Assembly (NCBI RefSeq): GCF_032854445.1
Contig: NC_088296.1
Span: forward strand, 3,121,246-3,185,245
Direction: 5' to 3'
DNA: 64,000 nucleotides
DNA from: Liolophura sinensis
Lineage: Eukaryota > Mollusca > Polyplacophora > Chitonida > Chitonidae
A model generated the notes under the pieces. The model made no database searches and was not told the DNA's origin. It saw only the letters and a list, made by a program, of their open reading frames with translations. Below are positions 46,766-58,659 of the stretch, one piece after another; within the stretch, counting starts at the first letter, position 1, and every line of letters starts with the position of its first letter. Position numbers and translations under genes: made by a program.

Positions 46766-47790
46766 TTCAAATCCTGATCTGCCTTGTTACATGTAAATGC
46801 ACATAACACAAAGGCATGCTGACAGCACAAATATACCACATGCAAACATTTGGAAAAGTTGAACTACACCTCTGCCAACCTGAAGTTGCCAGGTCAATGA
46901 GCCAGTTTAGGAGTGCACGCCAGTTAGGCCGGAGTCAAGGGAGTTGACACAACACTGACTTGTCATGTATACAAACAACAGGCTGCTGTCAAACACAGCA
47001 CACATAAATTTGACTCAATCCTACTAAAACAATTACCTGTGGCTTGACGACTTGATTAGCTTAAAATACACACCTTTGGACAGTAGCTCGGGTAGCTGTG
47101 TATGCAGTCTAGGTAAATTGCCAGCTCTGTGACACAGAGCAGAACCCAAGCTTCTTAACTGATCTACATAGCCTAAATCACCGTCAGCGTGGGTATATAA
47201 GTGGTGATGGTAAATCTCGACCCACTAAAATCCAGGTAAAGACAGGTAAAAACTGTGGAGGTGACTGGATTACAGGTAACCTACATGAGTCTGAGAGTAG
47301 TGTAGCTGGTGTCTCTGGGTTGTCACTTGTTACCTGTCCAGCATACACGTATCCGAGTCAGCCTTAGCTCTGTCCTACACACACACACAGGTAAGCTGTG
47401 ACAGCCAGGCCTATAGCTTACTACACACAGCTGAGCTTATACAATGACCCAGATCACAGGTATAAACAACGGTGTATGCCAAGCAGCCACAGTGTCACAG
47501 ACGGCCTTATTTATAACCTGGTGAGCTCTGATCAGGTTACATGTGCACAAGAGGCTTCGTCACGAATTCGCAACGACGAACAACAGACATGATCAAGGAT
47601 TACACTCAAATCAACCACTTTTTCCCTGTGATTACCTAAGCACTTACAGTGTCTGGAAGAAACCACAGACCTTGGGCAAATTACTGAGAAACTTTTGCAT
47701 GTGCCTTACATGTATAGGTAAGATCACCATAATGGTGAAAGCCAAGTAGTCTTTAACAACCGTTTATTGTCACTATGACCCCACAAGCAG
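46766..47790. other. Intronic stretch, no recognised feature
   Basis: Nothing was recognised. Confidence 0.45.
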
Positions 47791-47985
47791 TGTATTCGTA
47801 ATTCTTCAATAGTCTGTGCGAGCAATATTTTGAAACATTCTCAGAGAACTATGGGGTGTGGAGAAATAATTTGCACAGTTTCGTGAAGCTAGCATCTTTA
47901 ATGACACAAATCAGTCTCTTAATAACTGCATGCAAAAATTCCTCGGAAAAAAGTGCTTTAGTGGTTGAAAAGATTATACACAGTC
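47791..47985 (-). repeat. MITE-like family A copy
   Basis: GTAATTCTTCAATAGTCTGT at one end, then TTGAAACATTCTCAGAGAAC, GGAGAAATAATTTGCACAGT and AAAAAGTGCTTTAGTGGTTG; it is the inverted form of 55508-55730. Confidence 0.68.
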
Positions 47986-47989
47986 TATA

Positions 47990-49840
47990 CAGCGTGTGTT
48001 GCCTCAGTTGGGGAGTTTCAAGTTTGAACTCTTGTTAAAGGTAAACACAACCCTGCCCTATCATGAGACTTGTGAAAAATGTTAGGCAACCTTTGCTAAC
48101 ATTAATTTACCCACCACTTATCTCGCCGTGTTCCAGAAACACAAATGCCACCTATTACTACTTCCCAATTTTCTCCATTGTTCATCTACTCTAAATTACA
48201 TTTTGTGAACACCCATACTATAGTAAATGTGATCAACAATGATTGCCTGACATTTTTGACAAGTCACATGATACAGTAGGGCTTTTTCTACCTCTACCCA
48301 TAAAAGAGTCTGAACTTGAAACTCCCATATTCAACACTAATGCTGAATATTTATCCTGGATTCTGATTTGGACTGTGTGTATTTAGCATGCTGAGGACAC
48401 CAGTCTGAACACCATACTTGACACCCATTCAAGGACAGAACTGAAATACACAAGCTGTATTTCCTATACATAGATGTTTACCGCCTCCCGATTTTACATG
48501 ACATTGCGCCACATTGTCTTTCGAAAACTCCTTACCAAATTTACCAATTTTCCATATCTTTGTCATGAGAAAAAAGTCTTTGTGAGCACAGTAGGGTGTC
48601 TCCAAGACAATGAGACACCCTACAGGCCAAAGCTTTGGTAATGAGAGTTGAAACCATATTCATTCCAAGGATATGGAAGTCATTTTGCCTATAGAGTCAT
48701 TTTAGCTCTGGAAAATGTTTGGGAGCTCAATACACCCAAACACACCCAAACCAAGGGGAGCTCAACGATGCACCCAAACTAAGGATAGCTCAACAATGCG
48801 CCCAAACTAATCAAACTGTATTAAAATTAACAAGTGGGCCTAACAAAAATATGGTTTATCAATAAAAAGTTGAGTTATTATACAAATTTCTTTCATTCGT
48901 AGACTTTAAAACTCTCAGAAAGTATTGTATTAAATTATAAAATTTCTTTATGCAGTCACAATGTCACCTTTATGGTTTGGGATCAGAACTTTCAGGGTTT
49001 TTTTCCCTACATATGGCCCCAATTCCATCACATGATATTTAAATACAGAGGATGTAATCTCACATGTTCACAATTCTTTTGCTTACTTTTTTTGATCTGT
49101 TTCAAAATCTAAACAAGTCAGTTATCCATTTTTAACCTGTCATGGCCAAGCTGACACAAGGAGACAGTTTCTGAAATTGGGTGAAAAGATGAAATTTATT
49201 TGCCAACTTTTAAGAAACACTCATTCAAATGATAACAAAAACAATCTGAATTTTGACTGAAAGATTAATATTTTCTAACACCAACTCTTTCCTGCAAGAA
49301 ATACATGTATATGATTTTGTATATAAGAAAAAGCAGACAAAATATACAGTTTTGAAATAGTTCTTCATGCACAACTTAACACGCCAACTGTAGTCCCCCA
49401 AATGGAATTTTGCACGACAATCTGGTAAACTGAACACCATAATAACATGGAACTAGATCTAGACTGCCTGCGAGCAGACACACCACACCACACAGCAAAG
49501 TCAGTCAACCTGTCTGATCATAGGCCCAAGTTTCCTGAGTAGCCATTGTTTCCATAGGTCAAAGGGTAACGTTATCACCCTCCACCAGTGAAGAGCTCCA
49601 GCTCTGGCCCATAACTGACATTTCAACAGGACATTTCAATGTCACAAGACATTAAGCATATACTGAAAACAGGAAATGTACCGTATTCTTGAAGGGTTAC
49701 ATGGTGATAAAACTAGGTTTGCAGGAACGCAATTGGTGTCTAAGTGTCAAATTACACCAGGTTATTGTGGTGTATCACAACATGCCATAATCAAAACAGT
49801 TTTCATGAACCAAACTATGTTTATTTATTATGTACAATGT
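47990..49840. other. Intronic stretch, no recognised feature
   Basis: A short local duplication (CACCCAAACTAAGGATAGCT type) lies near 48730-48810. Nothing else was recognised. Confidence 0.45.
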
Positions 49841-49846
49841 GTATAC

Positions 49847-50025
49847 TGTAAATCTTCAACATTTTCAACCACTAAAGCTCTTTTTTCAGTGGAATTTATG
49901 CATGTAATTATTATGAAAATGATGCTAAAAAATGATACGTTTGTGTTGATAAAGATGTAAGCTTAATAAAACTGTGCCAAAGGTTTCTCTCTACCCCATA
50001 GTTCTCCGGGCACATCAGTTTCCTC
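49847..50025 (+). repeat. MITE-like family A copy (one end degraded)
   Basis: TGTAAATCTTCAACATTTTC, CTCTTTTTTCAGTGGAATTT, ATTATGAAAATGATGCTAAA and AAAACTGTGCCAAAGG match 55508-55730. Confidence 0.65.
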
Positions 50026-50111
50026 TACTCGTCAACAGGACTACTGTACATCACTTTCACATGTAAGTCAAGAATACCTTTATACAACAGACACTTTTGA
50101 ATACCACAGAA

Positions 50112-51333
50112 AATCAACACATTTTCAACCTTTTCACATATTAAAATGTAGCTTTCAGAGCAATGTATACAAATTTTTAATTTGACTTTGGAGACAAAAC
50201 TACCTTGGTTGGACTGGCCAATTTCATGGTGTTATGTATGACTATTTAACGTTTTCATGTACTGTTAGTCTGCGGACCTTTGTGAAAGCATAACAGGCCC
50301 TGTTATATGTGTACAGCGTGGACCGGATCGAAAGCACCTTGTTCAATGCTTCGTTTATTTCATTGGCTGTTAATTCTGTGTTTAAGAATAGTTGAATCCA
50401 CCTGGAACGTATATAAGCCGTGTTTTCTGTGCAGAGAGGAGGGATTTTTGCTGCACCCACTGGGAGCCACGAGAGTGTGCGACGCTCTCGTATCGAGTCC
50501 ATTATATTGATATGAGCTGGTGATGCCAGTTTCGTTTGGGAGGACAGATTTCTATGCCTGCACCGTTTGTGTACCACAGTTGTACTGATGTCTGGTTTAA
50601 GTGAATTTCTGCGGAAGTCACGTTTATTGGTGTTCGGATCTTTATTATGATTATACAGTGTTGACTGTGTAATTTGTTTAACACACTGACCTCACCTGAC
50701 CGACAAGGTCGTCACGGACTCTAAACTGAAGTTTTCGGTTTTGCAAAGGACGTTCGTTCTGCCACAAGGTGACATTACTCTACATCTCTGAACGGCTCGT
50801 TTGTGAGTTTCTGCGGAAGCTGACTAAAGTGGATTATACCTCCATGCCTGAATTTACCCTGTGTTGTGTTCTGCGGGTGTGATGTCATTCAAAGGCTTGA
50901 CTGTTCCAGTTCTGTGTAACCTGTGTACTGTGTTCGCGTTTGCTAACCTAGCGAAGTACCTGACTGGGACAATTTGTGACTTGTGTGAATTGTGTGTTTA
51001 TCCCATGGTCTTTACGTTGGATCTCCTGGAATACGTTCCTTGGGATGCAAAGGTGAACTGAAAACTTTTAAAGACCGGTAATACTGATGTGTATGTTTAT
51101 GTTGTTGTTGTTATTGTTGAACTGTCTGTAAAACTGTACGTCTCATTTTATATATAAAGCATTGTTTACATTGTAATATTGAGTCACTGAGTCTGTTTTC
51201 TGTTGCTGTTTTTAATACCGTAACAATGGCTTCAAAAAAAGTATAATTTTATCAGTCAACATGGAAAAGTGCCATCAGAATATGCCTGAATAAACACCTT
51301 GCAATCATTCGAAAGGCTGGAAGAATTACAGTA
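50112..51333 (+). repeat. MITE-like family B copy split by the solo LTR
   Basis: The left part 50112-50229 (TTTTTAATTTGACTTTGGAG, TTGGTTGGACTGGCCAATTT) and the right part 51226-51333 (AAAAGTATAATTTTATCAGT, GCCTGAATAAACACCTTGCA, GGAAGAATTACAG) together make one family B element, interrupted exactly at the LTR. Confidence 0.72.
50230..51225 (+). mobile_element. Solo LTR of an LTR retrotransposon (about 996 bp)
   Basis: It begins TGTTATGTATG and ends AATACCGTAACA, so the ends are the inverted pair TGTTA/TAACA with canonical TG...CA. It is flanked by a 4-base duplication ATGG (50226-50229 and 51226-51229). Inside, GTATATAAG near 50409 could be a TATA box and TATATAAAGC near 51154 a poly(A) signal region. 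No gag or pol sequence is present, so this is a solo LTR from recombination between two LTRs. A 4-base duplication fits Gypsy-type elements, but the family is not determined. Confidence 0.72.
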
Positions 51334-51344
51334 TTTGACTGATT

Positions 51345-51660
51345 CATAAACATTCATCACATGTATCCAGAGTGGTCAAAAAGGGCTGTCTACTGCCGTC
51401 CCCGTAGCAGGCTGCAGACAGCTGTCTACTGCCGTCCCCGTAGCAGGCTGCAGACAGCTGTCTACAGCTGTCCCCGTAGCAGGCTGCAGACAGCTGTCTA
51501 CAGCTGTCCCCGTAGCAGGCTGCAGACAGCTGTCTACACCTGTCCCCGTAGCAGGCTGTTTATATTCTTACCATTTAAATCAATAGTAATTGTGACATTA
51601 TTACTTTCAATTTAGCCGCCTACTTTTGAACTCTCACCTCCTTCAATTCTAAATGAAAAC
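51345..51660 (+). repeat. Dispersed repeat carrying a 36-bp tandem array (five units)
   Basis: The array at 51385-51560 has units starting GCTGTCTACTGCCGTCCCCG and GCTGTCTACAGCTGTCCCCG, period 36. The unique flanks (AGTGGTCAAAAAGGG at left; CCGCCTACTTTTGAACTCTC and AAATGAAAACCC at right) recur at 58660-58960. Confidence 0.82.
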
Positions 51661-51664
51661 CCTG

Positions 51665-52215
51665 TATATACATATGTGTGCTTTTAAATTACTCGAGCTA
51701 TTAACTGATACTAACTGATACTAACTGAATGCATAATACAATGTGCAGATTACACTGAAAAGATACATGTATAATTTCACACAAAATCTCAGCACATACC
51801 TACACAAGTACATTATCAAAAGCTGTCATCAAACATCTGATACACATGTTCCAGCGCATGTACTTTATGCTGACTCAGCAGTTAATCCATATTTCCAGGT
51901 ACGAGCACACGGGGAGTTACTTCGCTGCGCACTCATGTCGTAACGGACGCAAAGTAGTAATGGTGGAGATTATCTGTATGAAGCTGATCAATGAAGCCTG
52001 TCCATTCTGCTCTGGATAAAAGTAAATCACTGAAGCAAAACTTATCAAAAGATGTACTGGTCTGATACATGTACATTGTGGGCTGTGCAAATCATGGGAG
52101 TGAGGATTTCATACGTTGGTTTCTCAAGCGCCTGACTAGGTGAAGTGGTTTTGTAAAAGCTTTGCTAGGTTCCCCTAGTCTATGTGCCGTCATCTATCTA
52201 GGTTCTTTTTGGTTT
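51665..52215. other. Intronic stretch, no recognised feature
   Basis: Nothing was recognised. Confidence 0.45.
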
Positions 52216-52219
52216 CTTC

Positions 52220-53040
52220 TACGATCTACCTGGTTTGCTCTATGCATGTCCCGTTTCTTCTGGGCTCTGTCTGTTTTCCTCTAGGCTCTGCCCAGTTTCC
52301 TTTAGGCTCTGGTTTCCGCTAGTGTCTGCCCAGTTCCAGGCTCTGCAAGTTTCCACTAATCTCTACCTGGTTTCTTCCAGGCTCTGTCTGTTTCTACTAA
52401 GCTCAACCTGGTTTCCTCCAGGCTCTGTAAGTTTCCACTAAGCTCTACCTGGTTTCCACCAGGTTCTGACCGTTTCCACTAATCTCTACCTTGTTTCCTC
52501 CTGCCTGTCTGTTTCCACTAAGCTCTACCTGGTTTCCTCCAGGCTATGTCGGTTTTCACTAAGCTCAACCTGGTTTCCTCCAGGCTCTGTCTGTTTCCAC
52601 TAAGCTCTACCTGGTTTTCCTCCAGGCTCTGCCCAGTTTCCACTTATCTCTACCTGGTTTCTTCCAGGCTCTGTCTGTTTCTACTAAGCTCTACCTGGTT
52701 TCCTCCAGGCTCTGCCTGTTTCCACTAAGCTCAACCTGGTTTCCTCCAGGCTCTGTAAGTTTCCACTAAGCTCTACCTGGTTTCCACCAGGTTCTGACCG
52801 TTTCCACTAATCTCTACCTTGTTTCCTCCTGCCTGTCTGTTTCCACTAAGCTCTACCTGGTTTCCTCCAGGCTATGTCTGTTTCCACAAAGCTCTACCTG
52901 GTTTCCTCCAGGCTCTGACTGTTTCCACAAAGCTCTACATGGTTTCCTCCAGGCTTTGTCTGTTTCCACTGAGCTCGACCTAGTTTCCTCCAGGCCCTGT
53001 CTGTTTCCACTAAGCTCAACCTGGTTTCCTCCACTACACT
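52220..53040. repeat. Minisatellite, 41-bp unit, about 19 copies
   Basis: The unit is TCTACCTGGTTTCCTCCAGG followed by CTCTGTCTGTTTCCACTAAG and C. Units at the left end are degenerate. A stretch near 52420-52530 recurs nearly identically at 52745-52860, indicating duplication of a block of units. Confidence 0.9.
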
Positions 53041-53044
53041 TCAC

Positions 53045-53380
53045 AATTTTTTCTACGATACATTCTTAAGTGCAATGTTTTCAGCAACAGCTACACATAC
53101 ATCTATGTGTCTAATAAGTAAATACATTAAGTTAATTTTAATGAAGACATTTTGCCTGCAGGCTTATTTTCAACAGCTGCAAAATTCATGCACGTAACTT
53201 ATGTTTTCCAACACAGAAGAATACAATGCAAATGACATATGCAAAAATTATTAGTGTCAACCTTAGAGCAACAAAATTTGCTCTTGGCCATTCCTAATTT
53301 TAATGAAGTTTTCTTCAAACTGCAGGCAATTGTCTTCAAAGTTACCTCGCGTGACAACATTTTGCGCGAGGATGTTTTCA
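53045..53380. other. Intronic stretch, no recognised feature
   Basis: Nothing was recognised. Confidence 0.45.
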
Positions 53381-53382
53381 TA

Positions 53383-53618
53383 CAGGGTGTCCCAGAAGTT
53401 GGGCACCATCCTGATTTTCATTTTTTTTGTGTGTTTCAGATTTAATACTGATTTTCATTTTTTTTTCTATCTTTCAGAGTTAATAATGGCTAATAAACTA
53501 ACAGTACAAGAAAGAGTTGAGCTGGTTTTTATGTTTGGAAGAGATGGAGCAACACACCGCTCTGTAGCTCAAGCATTCATCCTCAGTCTGGATGGTGCAT
53601 GACTTCTAGGACACCCTG
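53383..53618 (+). mobile_element. Internally deleted mariner-like transposon (236 bp)
   Basis: Terminal inverted repeats: CAGGGTGTCCCAGAAGTTGG at the left and, inverted, CAGGGTGTCCTAGAAGTCAT at the right, flanked by TA on both sides (53381-53382, 53619-53620), the duplication used by Tc1/mariner elements. The interior retains the start of a transposase and then jumps to the right end. Confidence 0.8.
53487..53602 (+). pseudogene. Truncated transposase N-terminus in the deleted mariner-like element
   Basis: From ATG at 53487 it reads MANKLTVQERVELVFMFGRD then GATHRSVAQAF, which resembles the N-terminal helix-turn-helix domain (DUF4817-like) of mariner-type transposases that bind the inverted repeats. 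About 31 residues remain; the frame then runs into the right terminal repeat (ILSLDGA) and stops. No catalytic domain remains. Confidence 0.65.
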
Positions 53619-53621
53619 TAT

Positions 53622-54250
53622 AAGACTGAAGAGCACCTGTCAACCAAGGTATGAAAAAAATAAAAAATAAAAAAATCTCTGTTTCCCACAGTCATGCCTG
53701 CTGAGTTTGAATGGGTTGTCTAAATGAGGTCACATTCCCCCTGGTGAGCACAAAGTGAATTGCCAGGGGAGGTAATTACACCTGTGCTGTCTGATTGATC
53801 CCACTGACAAAAGCTCCGCAAATGTCCTTTAAAAGGTTTTGTGTGTTACTAATAAAGCGTAAATACTTCATGACAAAAAGGAGTTCCAAAGATGACCATG
53901 ACAATTACAAAATACAAAATTAACTACTTACTTTTATCAGGTAGAATTCCAAGTCATTAGCGCTATTCGCTATCTACACATATAATCATGGAGGATCTAT
54001 GGTCAAAGCTATAAAACAGGGTGTAATTTTCAAAGAATATCAAACAAGGTCTTGGTTACAAGATGTTACTATACAACACAAGATGGCTGTTTCCTCTGAC
54101 CGTAATCCTGAGTGACTGTCACAGGCAAGGTGAATAATATGACCTATGATACAGAACACAGAATGGGCACCTGTCAAAACGCCTGGTAGAAGGACCTTCA
54201 CACCACTGTTATGGAAATGCTTTTTTCTCAGCTCATCTTCATGAAAAATA
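53622..54250. other. Intronic stretch, no recognised feature
   Basis: Nothing was recognised. Confidence 0.45.
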
Positions 54251-54254
54251 CCAC

Positions 54255-55085
54255 ATTACCATGGAAACTGATACAATATAACATTGTAGACATCAGCACT
54301 ACAATCTAGATTCACACTACCAACTGATACAATGTAACATTGTAGACATCACACTTCAATCCAGATTCACACTACCAACTGATACAATGTAACATTGTAG
54401 ACATCCAACTACAATCCAGTCCAGATTCACACTACCAACTGATACAATGTAACATTGTAGACATCCAACTACAATCCAGTCCAGATTCACAATACCAACT
54501 GATACAATGTAACATTGTAGATGTCCAACTACAATCCAGTCCAGATTCACACAACCAACTGACACAATGTAACACTGTAGATATCCAACTACAATCCAGT
54601 CCAGATTCACACTACCGATACAATGTAACATTGTAGATGTCCAACTACAATCCAGTCAAATAATCACACAACCAATTGATACAATGTAACATTGTAGACG
54701 TCCAACTACAATCCAGTCCAGATTCACACAACCAACTGACACAATGTAACACTGTAGATATCCAACTACAATCCAGTCCAGATTCACACTACCGATACAA
54801 TGTAACATTGTAGATGTCCAACTATAATCCAGTCCATAATCACACAACCAACTGATACAATGTAACATTGTAGATGTCCAACTATAATCCAGTCCATAAT
54901 CACACAACCAACTGACACAATGTAACACTGTAGACATCCCACCACAATCCAGTCCATAATCACACAACCGATACAATGTAACATTGTAGATGTCCAACTA
55001 CAATCCAGTCCATAATCACACAACCAACTGATACAATGTAACATAGTAGACATCCCACTACAATCCAGTCCAGATTCACACTACC
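54255..55085. repeat. Minisatellite, about 60-bp unit, about 14 copies
   Basis: The unit is GATACAATGTAACATTGTAG, ACATCCAACTACAATCCAGT, CCAGATTCACACTACCAACT. A second type has CCATAATCACACAACC, and units without CAACTGA are 54-55 bases. Each has the near-palindrome ACAATGTAACATTGT. Minus-strand open frames (up to 113 codons) are spurious. Confidence 0.92.
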
Positions 55086-55089
55086 GCCA

Positions 55090-55505
55090 CCTCACGGGAT
55101 TACAAAATATGCCGCCTCCCCATTAAGCAAAAAACAAATTAATACGATAAAATTTACAAGGTGGCTGCTTGGAGAAAATAAGCAAACTTCAAGAAAATAC
55201 GTACAATGTATTCCTGGGGAACCTCATTACATGTTTGGACATTAGTATCAGCCTGACAAACCTCTGGATGAACTACATGTAGAAAACCTCACGAGGCTAA
55301 CCTATCCCTGACCAACCTCACGCGACAGAGATATGGACATGCTTCCTCATCAAAAGAATCCAATTAACACTTTATCCATGGAGGACAAACGTCAGCAGAT
55401 ACTGGAATTTTATGCAAGGGAATGGCTAATTACAATGACCTTTTTTAATGAAATATAAGGTCTTCATATACTTTCAAAACTCATATTAAAAAAGTTTTAA
55501 CACTT
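55090..55505. other. Intronic stretch, no recognised feature
   Basis: Nothing was recognised. Confidence 0.45.
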
Positions 55506-55507
55506 AC

Positions 55508-55730
55508 TGTAAATCTTCAACCTTTCTGACTTCTAAAGCACTTTTTTCAGAGGAATTTACACATAGAACTATTATGAAAATGATGCTAAGAATGATTTGT
55601 TAATGTCACTAAGGTGCAAGCTTCATAAAACTGTGCAAATTATTTCTCTACACCCTAACATTCTCTCAGAATGTTTCAAAATATTGGCCCAGTGGTGGTT
55701 GAAAACGTTGAAGAATTACATGTATGGTAC
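55508..55730 (+). repeat. MITE-like family A, complete copy with inverted ends
   Basis: The left end TGTAAATCTTCAACCTTTCT and the inverted right end TGTAATTCTTCAACGTTTTC form terminal inverted repeats. The body has TTATGAAAATGATGCTAAGA, TTCATAAAACTGTGCAAATT and CTCAGAATGTTTCAAAATAT. About 223 bp. Families A and B share their ends and are probably mobilised by the same transposase. Confidence 0.75.
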
Positions 55731-55734
55731 ATTA

Positions 55735-56960
55735 ATTTATCAATAAAGATAGAAAAATCATTTCCACCCATGTCCATGTACCCAATGGTCTGCTCATATG
55801 TATACAAAATGTATACAAAATGTACACAAAATGTTTACAAAGTTAAAGCTGATAGCATTCAAACATGAACATGTCATCCCTGTCTGTTAACCTGTTATTT
55901 GGGGATCTTTTGAACAAATGCACTACAGAAATTACTACATTATGACACAGAAAAAAAAGTTGAGTCTGAAAGTGAAAACTGTTTATCAGTAATCTCTACA
56001 AGACTTAACAAGCATGTAATCTTTGTAAGCACTACAGGTTAATATCCCGTGAAATAGAACAGATTTTCGGCTTGAGTTATCGTAAGCATGATATGTTTCC
56101 TGTACACATGTATGTACATACACATATAAGGGGAGGCAACCAAGTCTTCTGTATGTCTACATACGTAACACGAAATCCTCCAGCATTTGATCCATATACA
56201 TGTACATATACACATTAATGGCAAAATTCTCATTTTCTCAAACAAGAAATAAATAAACAAACAAATGGGGTAACCATACCACTTGTCTTCTGGTCCTCTC
56301 AATTAAATCTGAATTGAAAACTCTACATGGCGATGAACTTTGTCACAACATATATTCAATAAAAGAACAGAGAAAACAATGTATCAGAGTCAATCGCATG
56401 TAGACATGTATTACAAATGATTAACTTGCTTACATGTACATGTACCAGTAAATCAAACATACATGTACATGTATCTCATACAGACTTTTACCCTCTCTGT
56501 TTTTGTTTTTCACTAAATGTGACATGCAGCTCTCTAAGTCGTTCAATGTTTGACTGAGTGTCTTTCTCATGGTCCGCCTAATTCATCTAATTTTTGGGAC
56601 ACCTGGTCTGCTCCTTTTAGCCAATATACATGTAATTGTAGCAGGAATACTAAGTTCCATTTTCTTTGCATGGTTAGTCCATCTAATGGACAAATTATTC
56701 ATATCTTTTCCAAAAAACTGGGAGAGGAATGCAATTCTTCACTTTCATCACCACTAATACCTGTCCTAAAAATTAGAAGAATTAGAGTATGGGTTAATTT
56801 TCTAGATGCTATCAATACATGCACTCGTCTTTCAATACGGACCACTCACTTCATGATAAGATGCAAAATGACACATGCACACCTACTTTTTCAGGGATGT
56901 TAAAACTACTGCAAACTTGTGCTGTGAATCGTTTTCAGAATACACATTTTACCACAACCA
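55735..56960. other. Intronic stretch with clustered TACATGTA words
   Basis: ACATGTACATGTA-type words occur near 56430-56475, with small GTATACAAAAT repeats near 55800. No gene was recognised. Confidence 0.45.
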
Positions 56961-56965
56961 TTTAC

Positions 56966-57110
56966 AGGTTGCTGACAGACCTTTTCACATACGGCCAGAG
57001 AGGAAGCCAGCAGGAGCTGGACTTGAACTCACAGCGAGCGCATTGGTGAGAGGCTACTGGGGTCATTATGCTGCACTAGCGCGCTAACCAACTGAGCCAT
57101 GGTGGCCCTA
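56966..57110 (-). mobile_element. tRNA-derived SINE, head half
   Basis: From GGTTGCTGACAGACC through GAGGAAGCCAGCAGGAGCTG and GCATTGGTGAGAGGCTACTG to the inverted head CTAACCAACTGAGCCATGGT. The tail half is missing. Confidence 0.8.
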
Positions 57111-57114
57111 AGTG

Positions 57115-58240
57115 CAAGACAATGATGCGTAATGGCAGGACACTTTATAAACTTGGGAAATGTTTGCACCAAGATTTGTGTTACATTCTACCACAGAAAC
57201 CCTGCAGAGATCGAGAACCCTGAGCCAGTCTGAAATATTGATGTTTAACTGACAAGACTGCCATGCAGACAACTACCTGTGATGTTGTCTTTGGATGGCC
57301 TTTGAGCTGCAGGTTCAAATTTTAATTCCTGTGTACATTTTATCCCCGGAGAACAAAGAATGATAAATCAATGATGCACTTATGGCAAACAAAATGCAGC
57401 TCTGAACACAGCTGCAATGTCTGCACATGCTGGTTATTTGAACAATTCAACCTTAGGCTGATGCATGTATGCAAGAAAAGGCATGCAAAGCTTGATGAGC
57501 TGCGTTTTCCTCTACCATTTCTGGGACATACAAATATACACAAATAAAACTGTACAAATGTATTGTATTTTGAGGCTGTTTTGTTTCTCATTAAAGTAGT
57601 GAACGTAAGGTCACTATGAAGTGCATCTAGAATATCATGAAAACAAAAAACCACGTCTATGTGGCTGTACACACTGTCCATATCAGTATGCCCAGACTTG
57701 GGATTGAACCTGAGAACTCACACTTATAAGGGCGGGCCATAACTCTACCACTTGTGGTATGAGTAGTCTGAGTCTGATGGAGGTAGCCTATCAGTGTCAC
57801 ATTCAGGGACTAGGAGTGCCTTTGAAAATGAGGATGAAATCAAATGAACATGTCCTCTTAAATTTCCAATTTTTTTTTTTTTAATCAAATTCAAAAATTC
57901 ATCCACAGGCTTTGAACACTTTTAGCAAATAAAGCCACAAGGAAGAAATTCTGGGATGTATATGGAGTGGTCTGCGAAAGAAGGAGTGAAGATCCAAAGT
58001 TACATTAGACATCTTGACATTAAATGTCTGGTTACATGAAAATCTTTGATCACAAGTGATGAATGAGATATTGAACTTCCATGTACTCTGATGTGAAACA
58101 CCTGTAACTGTTTCATTAACTGATCAACATAGAAAAGTTAATGAAGTTTTAATACCAACAGTCCTGGTGACATTAAAATTAAAATGTTGTTAGTGATTTA
58201 CATGTGCATATAGCCCCTGTTCAGCAGCATTCATCAATAT
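57115..58240. other. Intronic stretch, no recognised feature
   Basis: Nothing was recognised. Confidence 0.45.
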
Positions 58241-58253
58241 ACACTGTACATAC

Positions 58254-58521
58254 TTTATTTATTTATTTGATTCACGTTTTTTACGCCGTACTCAAGAATA
58301 TTTCACTTATACGACAGCCGCCACCATTATGGTGAGAGGAAATTGGGCAGAGTCAGGGGGAAACCCACGACCATCCGCAGTTTGCCGACAGATCTTCCCA
58401 CGTACGGCCGGAGAGAAAGCCAGCATGAGCTGTACTTGAACTCACAGCAACCGCATTGGTGAGAGACTCCTGGGTCATTACGCTGCGCTAGCAAGCTAAC
58501 CAACTGAGCCACAGAGGCCCC
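58254..58521 (-). mobile_element. Complete tRNA-derived SINE with 12-bp target-site duplication
   Basis: The element is flanked by perfect CACTGTACATAC at 58242-58253 and 58522-58533. On the minus strand it starts with a tRNA-like head (GGGCCTCTGTGGCTCAGTTG, A box), then a B-box-like GTGAGTTCAAGTAC, the conserved middle (TTTCCTCTCACCATAATGGT) and an AT-rich tail (CAAATAAATAAATAAA). Its 268-base length and intact duplication make it the reference copy of the family in this window. Confidence 0.92.
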
Positions 58522-58659
58522 CACTGTACATACAGGTGCATACCAAATGCAACAAGCTTAATACTGAGCAATGAAAAGTAATGTTGTCACAAGACGGCAT
58601 GGTCTGACTTTGGGCAGCTGAGATTTCATAAAACAATAAAGAATTCACGGACTTTTCCA

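Noticed and set aside
50861-51061. 66-codon open frame inside the solo LTR
   Set aside because: It lies in LTR sequence, is short and resembles no gag or pol domain.
54356-55053. Hydrophobic repeat proteins on the minus strand
   Set aside because: They are frames of the 60-bp array with no other coding evidence.
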